A stretch of 64,000 bases of DNA from Faecalicatena absiana (GTDB lineage: Bacteria > Bacillota > Bacilli > Lactobacillales > Lactobacillaceae): the NCBI GenBank assembly GCA_017309015.1, contig JAEDAG010000008.1:28900-92899 (forward strand), in the 5' to 3' direction. Of the stretch, positions 1 to 9,685 are shown piece after piece. The notes beneath the pieces were generated by a model, which saw only the letters and a program-made list of their open reading frames with translations, had not been told where the DNA came from and did no database searches. Numbering within the stretch: position 1 is the stretch's first letter; each line of letters starts with the position of its first letter. Position numbers and translations under genes: made by a program.

Positions 1-846
1 TGAGAATGGTGAGTTGTTGCCAACCCAAACTACCAGGTCAGTGTGGCCTTGAACTTCGTTAGGAGCCTTAGCGCCGATTCTGCCGATCGTGCCAAGGTAT
101 GGCTTGAATGAGTCTTCAACGATCCCCTTGCCCAAGTATGATGACATCATTGGCATCTTGAACTTGTCTGAGAATTCCTTCAATTCTTCAGCAGCGCCTG
201 AAGCACCCAAGCCGAAGTAGACAACTGGGTTCTTGGCTTCCTTGATCAAGGCAGCGGCAGCTTCAACGCTTTCCTTGGTTGGAGCAGCGTAGTTGTCAGC
301 TGACAGGTTGTTGGCTGACACGCGGTAGTTGTCGTCGATTTCTTGCCAACCGAAGTCCTTAGGGATGATCAAGATTGCAGGACCCTTCTTAGCGTAAGCG
401 GTCCGGATCGCGGTGTCCATCAAGACTGGCAAAGCTTCCTTGGTCTTGGCTTGGTGAACCCAAACGGCAACGTCACGGAACCAAGGCATTTCGTCGAAGG
501 CTTGGAAGAAGTTGATGTCTTGACGAGGGGTTGGAACGTTGGCGATCAAAGCAACCATTGGGGTCTTGTCGTACTTAGCGTCGTAAAGACCGTTCATCAA
601 GTGAACCGCGCCAGGGCCGGCTGAACCCATGCAGACGCCAAGCTTGCCAGTCAGCTTGTATTCAGCTGAAGCTGCCAAGGCAGCGGCTTCTTCGTGACGT
701 ACTTCAATGTACTTTACAGTGTCTTGCATTTCGTAGATCGCGTTCATGGTTGAGTCAAATGAGCCACCTGGCAGACCGTAAAGGTGGTCGATGCCCCACT
801 TGTTCATCACGTCTAAAACAGCGTTAGCGCCTTTAATTTTTGCCAT
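1..846 (-). CDS. pox: Pyruvate oxidase, 5' part (runs off window)
   Basis: This is a thiamine-diphosphate enzyme of the pyruvate oxidase family, which converts pyruvate, phosphate and O2 to acetyl phosphate, CO2 and H2O2. The 282 codons visible here run from ATG at 846 without a stop. They begin MAKIKGANAVLDVM and include the N-terminal ThDP pyrimidine-binding region (YGLPGGSFD, then EVRHEEAAA with the catalytic-type Glu) and the start of the central FAD-binding domain (VVYFGLGASG). The start is supported by an AGGAG-like site at about 850-858. It stands alone, separated from mnmG by a hairpin terminator. The FAD/phosphate specificity is inferred from overall resemblance; acetolactate synthase is less likely because of the SPXB-like N-terminus. 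Confidence 0.85.
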   Translation of the reverse strand, partial: MAKIKGANAVLDVMNKWGIDHLYGLPGGSFDSTMNAIYEMQDTVKYIEVRHEEAAALAASAEYKLTGKLGVCMGSAGPGAVHLMNGLYDAKYDKTPMVALIANVPTPRQDINFFQAFDEMPWFRDVAVWVHQAKTKEALPVLMDTAIRTAYAKKGPAILIIPKDFGWQEIDDNYRVSANNLSADNYAAPTKESVEAAAALIKEAKNPVVYFGLGASGAAEELKEFSDKFKMPMMSSYLGKGIVEDSFKPYLGTIGRIGAKAPNEVQGHTDLVVWVGNNSPFS

Positions 847-960
847 AAGTTAATCTCCTTAAAATTTGTTACTTACAGCTTTTCATTAAAACAGATTTCT
901 TCACTTTTGCAAGGGCTACCAAAGCCTGTTATAACAAGATCTCGCTCTTACTCAATATAA

Positions 961-1029
961 AAAAATCACAAGCTTTCCGCGATAGAAAAAACAAATCGTG
1001 TCTTCCTTGCTTTCAAGCTTGTGATTTTT
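961..1029 (-). terminator. Terminator after mnmG
   Basis: Fifteen-base arms (961-975 and 1015-1029) are perfect complements built on AATCACAAGCTT. On the minus strand the second arm is followed by a T-run. It lies about 155 bases after mnmG and before the pox promoter region, so it probably ends the yidC-mnmE-mnmG transcription. Bases 1030-1185 show no gene. Confidence 0.7.
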
Positions 1030-1185
1030 TAGCTAACTTTGCTTTTGTCCCCCAGTGGCGCAGACCAATTATTTTTTAGAGTTTTTTGGCAATTTGCAAT
1101 TCTTTTAAAAAATAACAAATTTCAAATTCGCCTGCTTTTTCTGAATAGCAAAAGCGCAGTTTTATATATTTTTTTGGATAGGCAG

Positions 1186-3081
1186 CTAATCCTTGACCTT
1201 GGAGTACTTGCCATTTTGCACGTAGACGCTGAGAATGGCCAGGTCGGCTGGGTTGACCCCGGAGATTCTTTCAGCCTGGGCCATGGTTTCCGGCCGGATC
1301 TGCTTGAACTTCTCCCGGGCTTCAGTGGCCAAGCCGTCGATTTGGTCGTAGTCGATGTCAACCGGAATCTTCTTGGCTTCCTGGCGGCGAAGGCGGTCCA
1401 CCTGGATCTCCTGCTTCTTGATGTAGCCAGCGTACTTGACGTTGATCTCCACCTGCTCCTTAACGTAGCGGTCCCCGGCCAGCTTATGGCCCGTCAGGCG
1501 CTCAAAGTCGGCAACCGTGACCTTTGGCCGGCGGAGGAAGGCATCCCCCTTGACCCCGCCATTCAGGGCCGCTTCGCCGATTCCAGCCAGAAATTCGTTG
1601 ACGGCGATGGTCGGGTGCACGGTCACGTCCTTTAATTCTGCCAAGTCGGCCTTGATTTCCGCTTTCTTTTCCAGGAATCGCTGGTAGCGGTCCTCGGAAA
1701 TCAGGCCCAGCTGATAGCCCTTCTCGGTCAAGCGCAGGTCCGCGTTGTCGTGGCGCAGCAGCAAGCGGTATTCCGCCCGGCTGGTCAAGAGCCGGTAAGG
1801 CTCATTGGTTCCCTTGGTGACCAGGTCGTCGATCAAGACCCCGATGTAGGCCTCATCGCGGCCCAAAACGAAGCCTGGCTTGCCTTGCGCGCTCAAGGCC
1901 GCGTTGATTCCGGCAATCAGGCCCTGGCCGGCTGCTTCCTCATAGCCGGAAGTCCCGTTCATCTGGCCCGCGGTAAAGAGGTGCTTGACCTTCTTGGTCT
2001 CCAGGGTGTGGGTCAGTTGCCAAGGATCGATGACGTCGTATTCGATAGCATAGCCTGGCCGCATCATTTCCGCTTTTTCCAGGCCAGCGACTGAGTGGAG
2101 CATCTGCAGCTGGACTTCTTCCGGCATGGAGGTTGAAAAGTCGCCGACATAGATTTCCTCGGTCTTGCGCCCTTCCGGCTCCAGGAAGATCTGGTGGCGG
2201 TCTTTGTCCGCGAAGCGGACGACCTTGGTCTCAATTGACGGGCAGTAGCGCGGCCCCACCCCAACGATGTCGCCAGAGTACATTGGCGAGCGGTCCAGGT
2301 TCTCATTGATGATCTTATGGGTCCGCGGATTGGTATAGGTCATGTAGCAAGAAGTCTGGTCGCTCAGGTAGTCGGCATCCTTGCTGGTGAAGGAGAAGTG
2401 GCGCGGCTCCTTGTCGCCTGGCTCTTCTTCGGTCTTGGAGTAGTCGATCGTGTTCTTGTTGACGCGCGGCGGGGTCCCCGTCTTGAAGCGGCGCAGCTTG
2501 AAGCCGAGCTTTTCCAGGTTCTCGGACAGCTTGACGGCCGGAATCGTGTTGTTGGGGCCGGAGGAGTAGTTCAATTCCCCAATGAAGATCCGTCCCCGGG
2601 CGGCCGTACCCGTGGTCAGGACGACGCTCTTGGCCTGGTAGCGGGCTCCGGTGTTGGTAACCACGCCCTTGCAGATCCCGTCTTCAACGATCAGCTCATC
2701 GACGATCGCCTGGCGCAGGGTCAGGTTGGGCGTGTTTTCAATGGTCCGCTTCATTTCCTCATGATAGTCCCACTTGTCGGCCTGGGCCCGCAAGGCGCGG
2801 ACAGCCGGGCCCTTGCCCGTGTTCAGCATCCGCATCTGGATGTAGGTCTTGTCGATATTCTTGCCCATTTCGCCGCCAAGGGCGTCGATCTCGCGGACGA
2901 CCGTCCCTTTGGCCGGACCGCCGACTGACGGGTTGCAGGGCATGAAGGCGACCATGTCCAGGCCGATAGTGAGCAGCAGCGTCTTCTGCCCCATCCGGGC
3001 GCTGGCCAGAGCCGCTTCGCTGCCGGCGTGGCCGGCACCGACCACGATGACGTCGTATTCATTGGTAACGTATGTCTTCAT
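1186..3081 (-). CDS. mnmG: tRNA uridine-5-carboxymethylaminomethyl modification enzyme MnmG
   Basis: This is the FAD-dependent partner of MnmE, which together install the cmnm5 group on U34 of tRNAs. The protein has 631 residues, normal for MnmG/GidA. The N-terminal Rossmann motif [19 protein letters not shown] sits near residues 14-32, followed by the family signature [12 protein letters not shown] near residue 50. The C-terminal helical tRNA-binding domain is present ([12 protein letters not shown]). It follows mnmE by 17 bases on the same strand, the usual mnmEG arrangement near oriC. No clear Shine-Dalgarno is seen, which suggests translation linked to mnmE. Confidence 0.97.
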   Translation of the reverse strand: MKTYVTNEYDVIVVGAGHAGSEAALASARMGQKTLLLTIGLDMVAFMPCNPSVGGPAKGTVVREIDALGGEMGKNIDKTYIQMRMLNTGKGPAVRALRAQADKWDYHEEMKRTIENTPNLTLRQAIVDELIVEDGICKGVVTNTGARYQAKSVVLTTGTAARGRIFIGELNYSSGPNNTIPAVKLSENLEKLGFKLRRFKTGTPPRVNKNTIDYSKTEEEPGDKEPRHFSFTSKDADYLSDQTSCYMTYTNPRTHKIINENLDRSPMYSGDIVGVGPRYCPSIETKVVRFADKDRHQIFLEPEGRKTEEIYVGDFSTSMPEEVQLQMLHSVAGLEKAEMMRPGYAIEYDVIDPWQLTHTLETKKVKHLFTAGQMNGTSGYEEAAGQGLIAGINAALSAQGKPGFVLGRDEAYIGVLIDDLVTKGTNEPYRLLTSRAEYRLLLRHDNADLRLTEKGYQLGLISEDRYQRFLEKKAEIKADLAELKDVTVHPTIAVNEFLAGIGEAALNGGVKGDAFLRRPKVTVADFERLTGHKLAGDRYVKEQVEINVKYAGYIKKQEIQVDRLRRQEAKKIPVDIDYDQIDGLATEAREKFKQIRPETMAQAERISGVNPADLAILSVYVQNGKYSKVKD

Positions 3082-3096
3082 CTTGTTCTTGCTTGC

Positions 3097-4479
3097 CTAC
3101 TTTCCTAAACAGAATTGACTAAAGAGGTCATTGATCAGCTCATCCGGGCTGCTCTCACCCGTGATTTCGCCCAAGGTCTCCCAGGCGCCGGTAAAGTCGA
3201 TCTGGACCAAGTCGACGGGCATCCCCGCCTCCAGGCCGCTGACCACGTCCGCCAGCTGCCGCTTGGCCTGCTCCAGCAGACCAGCCTGGCGCTGGTTGGT
3301 CACCAGAACCTGGTCGTTGGAGTTTTCGATCCCGCTGAAGAAGAGCTGCTTGATCAGGTCTTCCAGCTCATCCAGGTGCGCTTTTTGCAGAATTGAGGTG
3401 GCGATTACCGGGCTCTGGCTGCTTTCCAGCTGGTCAGCGTCCAGCTTAACCCCAAGGTCGGTCTTGTTCAAGACGATGATCCGCTTCTTGTCCTTGGTAT
3501 AGTCAAGAAGGCGCTGGTCTTCCGCCGTCAATTCCTGGCTGGCATCCAGCAGGAGCAGGACCAGGTCCGCCTGGCCGATCGCCTGCTTGGACCGCTCAAC
3601 CCCGATCTTTTCCACCGTGTCTTCCGTGTGGTGAATCCCAGCCGTGTCGATCAGTTTCAAGGGCACCCCTCTGACGGACACGTATTCTTCCAGCGTATCC
3701 CGGGTAGTCCCCGCCACGTCGGTGACGATGGCCTTGTCGCTTTGGGTCAGGTAGTTGAGCAGCGAGGACTTGCCGACGTTGGGCCGGCCCACGATCGCCG
3801 TGGCCAGGCCGTTTCTGAGGATCTGCCCCTCTTGGGCGGTCTGGAGCAGGCGGTCGATCTCCGCGGTCGCCTTTTCAGAGCAGGCCCGCATTTTTTCGGC
3901 GGTCACCTGCTCTTCATCGTACTCTGGGTAGTCGATGTTGACTTCCACGTTGGCCAGCACGTCCAGGATTTGCTGGCGGATAGCCCGGATCTCTTCCAGT
4001 AAGCCCCCTGCCAGCTGCCGCACCGCCACGGCCCGGGCCTTGTCGGTCTTGGCCCGAATGATATCCATCACGCTTTCGGCCTGGGTTAAGTCGATGCGGC
4101 CGTTGACAAAGGCCCGCTTGGTGAATTCGCCCGGGTCGGCCATTCTGGCCCCATTGGCCAGAAGCAGGCGCAGGATGTCGTTGGTGACCACGATCCCCCC
4201 GTGGCAGTTGATTTCCACGACGTCTTCCTTGGTGAAGGTCTTTGGCGCCCGCATGACGGAAACCATGACCTCATCAATCACCTGGCCGCTGGCCGGGTCC
4301 ACGACGTGCCCGTAGTTGATCGTGTGGGTGGGCACTTGCTCCAAATTCTTGCCCTTGAAGACCCGGTTGGCAATCGTCACCGCTTCTTCGCCGGACATGC
4401 GGACGATCGAGATCCCGCCTTCGCCAATCGGGGTTGAAATCGCCGCAATCGTATCAAATTCCGTTAATCTTTGCACCAT
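3097..4479 (-). CDS. mnmE: tRNA modification GTPase MnmE
   Basis: This potassium-dependent GTPase works with MnmG on wobble uridines. It has 460 residues. The N-terminal tetrahydrofolate-binding domain ([21 protein letters not shown]) is followed by a G domain inserted in a helical domain: P-loop [12 protein letters not shown] near residue 222, switch [12 protein letters not shown] and NKTD. The C-terminus carries FCLGK, the family's catalytic Cys box. Start ATG at 4479 is followed by the conserved [12 protein letters not shown] hairpin at 4511-4553 separates it from yidC. Confidence 0.97.
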   Translation of the reverse strand: MVQRLTEFDTIAAISTPIGEGGISIVRMSGEEAVTIANRVFKGKNLEQVPTHTINYGHVVDPASGQVIDEVMVSVMRAPKTFTKEDVVEINCHGGIVVTNDILRLLLANGARMADPGEFTKRAFVNGRIDLTQAESVMDIIRAKTDKARAVAVRQLAGGLLEEIRAIRQQILDVLANVEVNIDYPEYDEEQVTAEKMRACSEKATAEIDRLLQTAQEGQILRNGLATAIVGRPNVGKSSLLNYLTQSDKAIVTDVAGTTRDTLEEYVSVRGVPLKLIDTAGIHHTEDTVEKIGVERSKQAIGQADLVLLLLDASQELTAEDQRLLDYTKDKKRIIVLNKTDLGVKLDADQLESSQSPVIATSILQKAHLDELEDLIKQLFFSGIENSNDQVLVTNQRQAGLLEQAKRQLADVVSGLEAGMPVDLVQIDFTGAWETLGEITGESSPDELINDLFSQFCLGK

Positions 4480-4510
4480 CGCAAGTCTACCTCGTCTTTT
4501 TGGTATAAAA

Positions 4511-4553
4511 AAAGTGCAATTTCCACCATGAGAAATGATGGATAAAGCACTTT
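4511..4553 (-). terminator. Terminator after yidC
   Basis: Arms AAAGTGC/GCACTTT enclose an inner CCAT/ATGG pairing; on the minus strand the hairpin is followed by seven T's. It lies between the end of yidC (4602) and the start of mnmE (4479), so it may end or attenuate rpmH-rnpA-yidC transcription. Confidence 0.7.
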
Positions 4554-4601
4554 CACTACTTTATCTAAAAATAATTTTAGATGACTTTTCGATTATCCGC
4601 G

Positions 4602-5474
4602 CTATTTGCGCTTGTTGATCCGCTTGTAGGCTTTTCTCATCTTGCGCTGTCGTTCACGCTCCGCGTTAGCCTTAGCCTCCTGCTCCTTGCGGTACTTGAA
4701 CGGGTTCTGCAGAACCAGCGTCTGGCCGACCTGGAACAGGTTGGAAATTACCCAGTAGAGGGAAATGGCTGATTGGAAGTAGATCGCCCAAATACCGACC
4801 ATAATGGCCATCCCGTAGCTCATCAGCTTGGTCGTCATTGACTGGGATGAATCCGGCATGGACATGGTGGCAATGTATGAGGACAAGAAAGTGAACAAGG
4901 CCGCCAAGATTGGCAAAACGAAGTATGGGTCTGGCTTGCCCAGGTCCATCCACAGAAACTTCCCGTTCTGCAGCTCTGGCGTCCGCCAAATGGCTTGGTA
5001 CAGAGCCCACATAACCGGCAATTGGATCACGACCGGGAGGCAGCCCGCGTAAGGGTTGACCCCGGCTTCCTTATAAAGCTTCTGCGTCTCTTCGTTCAGC
5101 TGGTTTCTTGATTCAAGGTCCTTGCCTGGATACTTGGCCTGCAAGGCCTTGATCTGTGGCTGAATGTCCTGCATCTTCTTCGTGCTGTTGATCTGCATGG
5201 CATTCAGCGGCAGCAGGATCACACGAATGATGACCGTAAAGATGACGATCGCCCAGCCGTAGCTGCCGCCGCACACCTTGGCAATCCATAAGACGAATTG
5301 GGACAGGTAGTAGACAACCCAGGCGTCCCACCAATTGCTCGAATTATGAGAAATCGGCGCGGGCTTCTGGGTGGTCTGGGTAGCGCAGCCACTCAGAATC
5401 AGGGCAAAAACCGCAACAAGTGCCATCAAGCCCATCAGGCGCTTGACACTTTTCTTCGATAAGATGTCCTTCAC
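4602..5474 (-). CDS. yidC: Membrane protein insertase YidC (lipoprotein form)
   Basis: This Oxa1/YidC-family insertase helps integrate and fold membrane proteins with or without SecYEG. It has 290 residues, typical of Gram-positive YidC. The N-terminus is a lipoprotein signal with lipobox LILSGC near residue 30. The core 60KD_IMP domain has five membrane segments, including WAIVIFTVIIRVILLPLNAMQ, whose Arg lies in the hydrophilic groove. The tail is strongly basic (RERQRKMRKAYKRINKRK), a ribosome-binding feature. It begins one base after the rnpA stop, so the two are co-translated. Confidence 0.96.
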   Translation of the reverse strand: MKDILSKKSVKRLMGLMALVAVFALILSGCATQTTQKPAPISHNSSNWWDAWVVYYLSQFVLWIAKVCGGSYGWAIVIFTVIIRVILLPLNAMQINSTKKMQDIQPQIKALQAKYPGKDLESRNQLNEETQKLYKEAGVNPYAGCLPVVIQLPVMWALYQAIWRTPELQNGKFLWMDLGKPDPYFVLPILAALFTFLSSYIATMSMPDSSQSMTTKLMSYGMAIMVGIWAIYFQSAISLYWVISNLFQVGQTLVLQNPFKYRKEQEAKANAERERQRKMRKAYKRINKRK

Positions 5475-5843
5475 TTATTTTTCCTCGACTTTATTTGGCG
5501 TTTCCTCAATGACATGGGCCAAAGCCAGCGCGTGAAGCAAGTTCTTGCGAGTCTTTTCCCAGTCAAAATCGCGAGCGTAGGGTCTGGTGATGACCAGAAA
5601 ATCCAGGCGCGGATCGATCTGTGCCTTGTATTCGGTCAGCACGGCCCTGATATAGCGCTTGAGACGGTTTCGGGCCACGGCCGTGTGGCCGACCTTTTTA
5701 CCGACAGAGATCCCGACCCGGAAGTGGCGGTTCTCCTCCCGCGGCAGCGTGTAGATCACGAAGGCCCGGTTGGCGACTGAAGTGCCATTTTCAAAGACGT
5801 TCTGAAAATCCTGCTCGGATTTAACTCGATATGACTTTCTCAA
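5475..5843 (-). CDS. rnpA: Ribonuclease P protein component
   Basis: This is the protein subunit of RNase P, which matures tRNA 5' ends. It has 122 residues, of normal size. It carries the signature [13 protein letters not shown], the RNR motif that binds the P RNA, near residue 59, and the conserved [12 protein letters not shown] strand. It lies between rpmH and yidC in the canonical origin-proximal order; yidC starts at the next base. Confidence 0.96.
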   Translation of the reverse strand: MRKSYRVKSEQDFQNVFENGTSVANRAFVIYTLPREENRHFRVGISVGKKVGHTAVARNRLKRYIRAVLTEYKAQIDPRLDFLVITRPYARDFDWEKTRKNLLHALALAHVIEETPNKVEEK

Positions 5844-5891
5844 AGCTCTTTACACTCTCGCGAATTAAAAAAACCACTGGGATTCAGTGGC

Positions 5892-6032
5892 TTAAGCAGA
5901 TAATACTTTTCTACCCTTTGCACGGCGTCTAGCCAATACCTTACGGCCGTTGCTTGTAGCCATACGCTTCATGAAGCCGTGAACGCGTGAACGGTGACGC
6001 TTCTTTGGTTGGTAAGTTCTCTTAGTTGACAT
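5892..6032 (-). CDS. rpmH: 50S ribosomal protein L34
   Basis: This is the small basic large-subunit protein L34. The reading frame from ATG at 6032 to TAA at 5892 encodes 46 residues, beginning [20 protein letters not shown] and ending GRKVLSA. This is a near-complete match to the universal L34 pattern (TYQPKxRxRxxxHGFxxRM). A GGAGGTGC ribosome site lies just upstream on the minus strand. It heads the rpmH-rnpA-yidC cluster, diverging from dnaA across oriC. Confidence 0.97.
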   Translation of the reverse strand: MSTKRTYQPKKRHRSRVHGFMKRMATSNGRKVLARRRAKGRKVLSA

Positions 6033-6231
6033 TTATTTGCACCTCCATTTTTTAGTGCTACGTGCACAATTTCTTATCTAGAATATCACGAAGCAAAAGA
6101 AAAACCAAGCCTTATTTGCAAATTCCCGCCCTTTTTTCCTTAAGAAGGCTGGAAAAAAATCCCCGCCTTGTGGACGAAGCAGCCGGGGATAAAAAATTTT
6201 TTCGTGGTCATCAACAGGCTTGTCTGCAGCT

Positions 6232-6450
6232 TTATCCACAAGCCACAGGGTGTTAAAATCTTTTTGAACAGCCTGTGGAAACATTCCGGTCAGTCCCGGC
6301 TCGTTCATTGGGGCTCTAAGAAAAGATATCCACAGGCGTAATCCACATTTTGCCACTTTTGATAAAATTATCACCATGAATCACAAGGCTCGCTGCCAAT
6401 CTTTTGCACAAGCTGTGGATTCTGGATTTCTTTCTTCCACCTGTGGAAAA
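6232..6450. other. oriC: oriC, upstream DnaA-box cluster
   Basis: Several 9-mers match or nearly match the DnaA box TTATCCACA in both orientations: TTATCCACA at 6232-6240, ATATCCACA at 6326-6334, TAATCCACA at 6339-6347, and reverse copies starting TGTGGA at 6274, 6414 and 6442. They fill the 470-base gap between divergent rpmH and dnaA. This is the upstream half of a bipartite origin as in Bacillus subtilis; it probably also autoregulates dnaA. Confidence 0.88.
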
Positions 6451-6505
6451 CCGTTGGGTTAAATGCTAAAATAATTTTGCTAAAAAATTTTTGGAGGAAT
6501 GTTTT

Positions 6506-7882
6506 TTGTTCGATTTAAATAAATTCTGGGAGACCTTTAACGCTGAAATGCGCTCGCAATTCAACGAGGTCTCCTATAACGCTTGGTTCAAAAACACTAA
6601 GCCCGTTTCCTTCAACAAGGGGACGCGTGAATTGGTAATCTCCGTCCAAACTCCCGTGGCAAAGGGGTATTGGGAGCAAAACATCTCCGCTAATCTGATT
6701 CAATCGGCCTATGCCTACGCCGGCATCGACGTGTACCCGGTTTTTGTCGTCCAGCAGGGAGGCGAAAAGCGCAGCGAGCGGATGGTTGAACCCCAGAAGA
6801 AGGAGAGCCAGCCCGTCCGGACCACCGGACCGGAGCCAGTCAGTGCCGGTTTCAACAGGGACCTGCACCTGAATGAGAAGTACACTTTTGACAACTTCAT
6901 CCAGGGTGAGGGCAACAAGCTGGCGGCCGGCGCGGCCTTGGCCGTAGCCGACAGTCCCGGCACCTTCTACAACCCCTTGTTCATCTTCGGGGGCGTCGGG
7001 CTGGGCAAGACCCACCTGATGCAGGCCATCGGCCACCAGATGCTGGAAGAGCGGCCAAACGCCAAAGTCGTCTACATTCAAAGCGAAACCTTCGTCAACG
7101 ACTTCATCAACTCCATCAAGAACAAGACCCAGGAGCAGTTCCGCGAAAAGTACCGGACTGCCGACCTGCTCTTGGTGGATGACATCCAGTTCTTCGCCAA
7201 GAAGGAAGGGATCCAGGAAGAGTTCTTCCACACCTTCGAGACCCTCTACAACAACCAGAAGCAGATCGTCATGACCAGCGACCGCCTGCCAACCGAGATT
7301 CCGGACCTGTCAGAGCGCCTGGTTTCCCGCTTTGCCTGGGGCCTGCAGGTCGAGATCACGCCGCCGGACCTGGAGACGCGGATCGCCATCCTGCGCAAGA
7401 AGGCTGAATCCGAGGGCCTGGAAGTCGATGAATCCACCCTGGACTACATTGCTTCCCAGGTCGATACCAACATCCGGGAACTGGAGGGAGCCCTGGTCAA
7501 GGTTCAGGCCCAGTCCACGATCCAGAAGCAGGACATCAACATCGGCCTGGCCCGGTCGGCTCTGGCTGACTTGAAGCTGGTCCAGAAGAGCCGGGGCCTG
7601 CAGATCTCCAAGATCCAGGAAGTGGTTGCCAACTACTTCCAGACCTCAGTAGCCGAGATGAAGGGCAAGAAGCGGGTCCGCAACATCGTGATCCCCCGCC
7701 AGGTCGCCATGTACCTGTCCCGGGAGCTGACCGACGCCAGCCTGCCCAAGATCGGCCAGGAATTCGGGGGCAAGGACCATACCACTGTCATGCACGCCTG
7801 CGACAAGATCGCCCGGCAGATGAAGACCGATACGGAAATTAAATCTGCCGTCTCCGACCTGCGTCAGATGCTGGAGCGCTAG
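6506..7882 (+). CDS. dnaA: Chromosomal replication initiator DnaA
   Basis: This AAA+ initiator binds DnaA boxes, melts oriC and loads the replicative helicase. From the chosen start it has 458 residues. The order is an N-terminal helicase-interaction domain, a linker, the AAA+ domain with Walker A GGVGLGKTHL and Walker B LLLVDDIQFF, and the DNA-binding domain with signature GGKDHTTVMHACDKI. The start is taken as TTG at 6506, eight bases after GGAGG (6493-6497), giving the conserved beginning (M)FDLNKFWETF. The in-frame TTG at 6491 would place the ribosome site inside the gene. Confidence 0.97.
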   Translation: MFDLNKFWETFNAEMRSQFNEVSYNAWFKNTKPVSFNKGTRELVISVQTPVAKGYWEQNISANLIQSAYAYAGIDVYPVFVVQQGGEKRSERMVEPQKKESQPVRTTGPEPVSAGFNRDLHLNEKYTFDNFIQGEGNKLAAGAALAVADSPGTFYNPLFIFGGVGLGKTHLMQAIGHQMLEERPNAKVVYIQSETFVNDFINSIKNKTQEQFREKYRTADLLLVDDIQFFAKKEGIQEEFFHTFETLYNNQKQIVMTSDRLPTEIPDLSERLVSRFAWGLQVEITPPDLETRIAILRKKAESEGLEVDESTLDYIASQVDTNIRELEGALVKVQAQSTIQKQDINIGLARSALADLKLVQKSRGLQISKIQEVVANYFQTSVAEMKGKKRVRNIVIPRQVAMYLSRELTDASLPKIGQEFGGKDHTTVMHACDKIARQMKTDTEIKSAVSDLRQMLER

Positions 7883-7906
7883 GCCAAAAGAGGTCCGTTA
7901 ATAACA

Positions 7907-8040
7907 TGTGGAAAAGTCCTTAAGTTGTCCACAGGTTAGCAACAGGCCAAATCCCGTATTTCCGCGGCTTGGGGTCACTTTTCAACAGTACCCACAGGCC
8001 CTACTACTAATACTACTTATATTTAATAGAATAATAATAA
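7907..8040. other. oriC: oriC, unwinding region with DnaA-trios
   Basis: The gap between dnaA and dnaN holds DnaA boxes (TGTGGAAAA at 7907-7915, TTGTCCACA at 7925-7933, a degenerate GTACCCACA at 7988-7996). These are followed directly by a GC-rich GGCC and then triplets CTACTACTAATACTACTT at 8001-8018 and an AT-rich stretch to 8040. This box/GC/trio/AT order matches the basal unwinding system described for B. subtilis, where DnaA spreads on one strand over the trios. It marks the likely melting site. Confidence 0.85.
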
Positions 8041-8068
8041 AAGAGCATGCAAGCATCGAGGAGGAAAA

Positions 8069-9226
8069 ATGAAATTTACTGTAGATCGCAGCTTGTTCAT
8101 AAATAAATTAAATGATGTCCTCAAGGCTGTCTCATCCCGGGCTTCAATTCCAATTTTGACCGGGATCAAGCTGGACCTTGACGAAAACCGGTTGCTACTG
8201 ACTGGGAGCGACACGGACATCTCTATTGAAGCCGCCATTCCAACCAAGACCAGCGAAGGCGAAAAAAATGCCGACCTGATCTTCTTCTCAGCTGGTTCAG
8301 TCGTCGTCAACGCCCACTTCTTCTCTGAAATCGTCAAGAAGCTGCCAAACACCACTTTTGACTTTGAGGTCAAAGAAGGGTTGCAGATTCAAATCGTCTC
8401 CGGGGATGCTGACTACACGATCAACGGCTTGGACGCCAGCAGCTACCCGCGTCTGCCGGAAATCAGCGATGAAGCCTCATTCTCGGTTCGCGGCAAGACC
8501 CTGCAGGACCTGATCAACGCCACCGTCTTCGCGGTTTCCACCCAAGACAGCCGGCCAGCGCTGACTGGGGTCAACTTCACCTTTGCCCAGGACCACATCA
8601 AGGCCGTGGCCACCGACTCCCACCGTCTGTCGCAAAGAACCATGGCGACGGAAGACGGTCCAGCCAGCGAAGTGTCCATGATCCTGCCAGGGAAGAATTT
8701 GCAGGATCTGGCCCAAATCATTGGCGAATCCGATCCGGAACTGAAGATCTTCCTGGGCGACAGCCAGGTCATGTTCAAGATTGACAGCTTGAACTTCTAT
8801 ACCCGGCTTTTGGAAGGGGTCTACCCAGACGTTGACCGCCTGCTGCCAGCTTCCTCAACGACCCATGTCCAATTCGACATTGCCGACCTGTCCAGCACCT
8901 TGAGCCGGGCCAGCCTGGTGACCCACGCCAACCGGAACAATGCCGTGCAGATGAAGCTGGACGTGGCTAACGGCCAAGTTACCGTTTCGGGCAATTCACC
9001 GGAAATCGGCAAAGTGGAAGAAAAGGTCGGCTTTGCCAACCTGGATGGCCGCGACTTGAGCATTTCCTTCAACCCGGACTACATGCAGGCTGCCCTGCGG
9101 GCCGCCAGAAGCGTGGCTGATGCCGTCAAGATCAACTTCACTGAGCCTTTGCGTCCATTCACGGTCGTTCCGGCCAAGGAAGGGGTCGAATTCGTGCAGC
9201 TGATCACGCCAATCAGAACTTTCTAA
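8069..9226 (+). CDS. dnaN: DNA polymerase III beta subunit (sliding clamp)
   Basis: This ring-shaped processivity clamp tethers DNA polymerases. It has 385 residues with three repeated clamp folds. It begins MKFTVDRSLFINKLNDVLKA and ends AKEGVEFVQLITPIRTF, the usual C-terminal edge near the protein-binding cleft. Start ATG at 8069 is preceded by GAGGAGG. It follows dnaA across the origin unwinding region, as in most Firmicutes, and is followed by two terminators. Confidence 0.97.
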   Translation: MKFTVDRSLFINKLNDVLKAVSSRASIPILTGIKLDLDENRLLLTGSDTDISIEAAIPTKTSEGEKNADLIFFSAGSVVVNAHFFSEIVKKLPNTTFDFEVKEGLQIQIVSGDADYTINGLDASSYPRLPEISDEASFSVRGKTLQDLINATVFAVSTQDSRPALTGVNFTFAQDHIKAVATDSHRLSQRTMATEDGPASEVSMILPGKNLQDLAQIIGESDPELKIFLGDSQVMFKIDSLNFYTRLLEGVYPDVDRLLPASSTTHVQFDIADLSSTLSRASLVTHANRNNAVQMKLDVANGQVTVSGNSPEIGKVEEKVGFANLDGRDLSISFNPDYMQAALRAARSVADAVKINFTEPLRPFTVVPAKEGVEFVQLITPIRTF

Positions 9227-9235
9227 TAATCACGA

Positions 9236-9291
9236 AAAGCTGTCCGTTGGACGGCTTTTTTTGTCCTCTTTCGGCGAAAGGGGGCTTTTTT
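9236..9291 (+). terminator. Double terminator after dnaN
   Basis: Hairpin AGCTGTCC/GGACGGCT (9238-9256) with a seven-T run is followed at once by a second hairpin (CCTCTTTC/GAAAGGGG) with another T-run to 9291. Together they separate dnaN from the yaaA-gyrA operon. Bases 9292-9379 show no gene. Confidence 0.8.
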
Positions 9292-9379
9292 TCACTTCTG
9301 AATGTTTGTAAGGCGATTGAGTACTCCAATACTAGTTAGGGCTAAAATCGCTCAGAGGGCCTAAAAAGGGCTGTCTTGA

Positions 9380-9408
9380 TTGAGTTTTAGCCTGAAAAAG
9401 ACTATAAT
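9380..9408 (+). promoter_or_regulatory. Promoter of yaaA-recF-gyrB-gyrA
   Basis: The -35 TTGAGT (9380-9385) and -10 TATAAT (9403-9408) are separated by 17 bases, a near-consensus sigma-A promoter. It is the only strong promoter seen before the tightly packed four-gene run. Confidence 0.75.
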
Positions 9409-9460
9409 TATAAGTGGATTATTAGTGTTTTAACGAAGGTTTATTTTTTCAGGGTGGAAG

Positions 9461-9685
9461 GTGACGCTTATCAAAACTTTAGCGATCAACGGTGAGTACA
9501 TCACTTTGGGTCAATTATTGAAAGACGAAAACGTGGTTTCCTCCGGCGGCCAGGCCAAGTGGTACTTGAAAGAAAATCCAGTCCTCTTGAATGGGGAAGC
9601 GGAAGACCGCCGCGGCAAGAAGCTTTATCCTGGCGACAAGCTGGAAGTTGCCGGGGAAAGCTATGAACTGACCAAGGGGCTTTAA
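9461..9685 (+). CDS. yaaA: S4-domain protein YaaA
   Basis: This small RNA-binding S4-domain protein is found between dnaN and recF in Firmicutes. It has 74 residues. The S4 core is seen in [21 protein letters not shown] and the [17 protein letters not shown] turn. The start is GTG at 9461, with a GGTGGAAG site just before. Its stop overlaps the recF start (TAATG), so the two are translationally coupled. Its role in ribosome assembly is inferred from relatives, not proven. Confidence 0.9.
   Translation: MTLIKTLAINGEYITLGQLLKDENVVSSGGQAKWYLKENPVLLNGEAEDRRGKKLYPGDKLEVAGESYELTKGL

Noticed and set aside
6491..6505. Longer dnaA start at TTG 6491
   Set aside because: It would include the GGAGG ribosome site and add five non-conserved residues.
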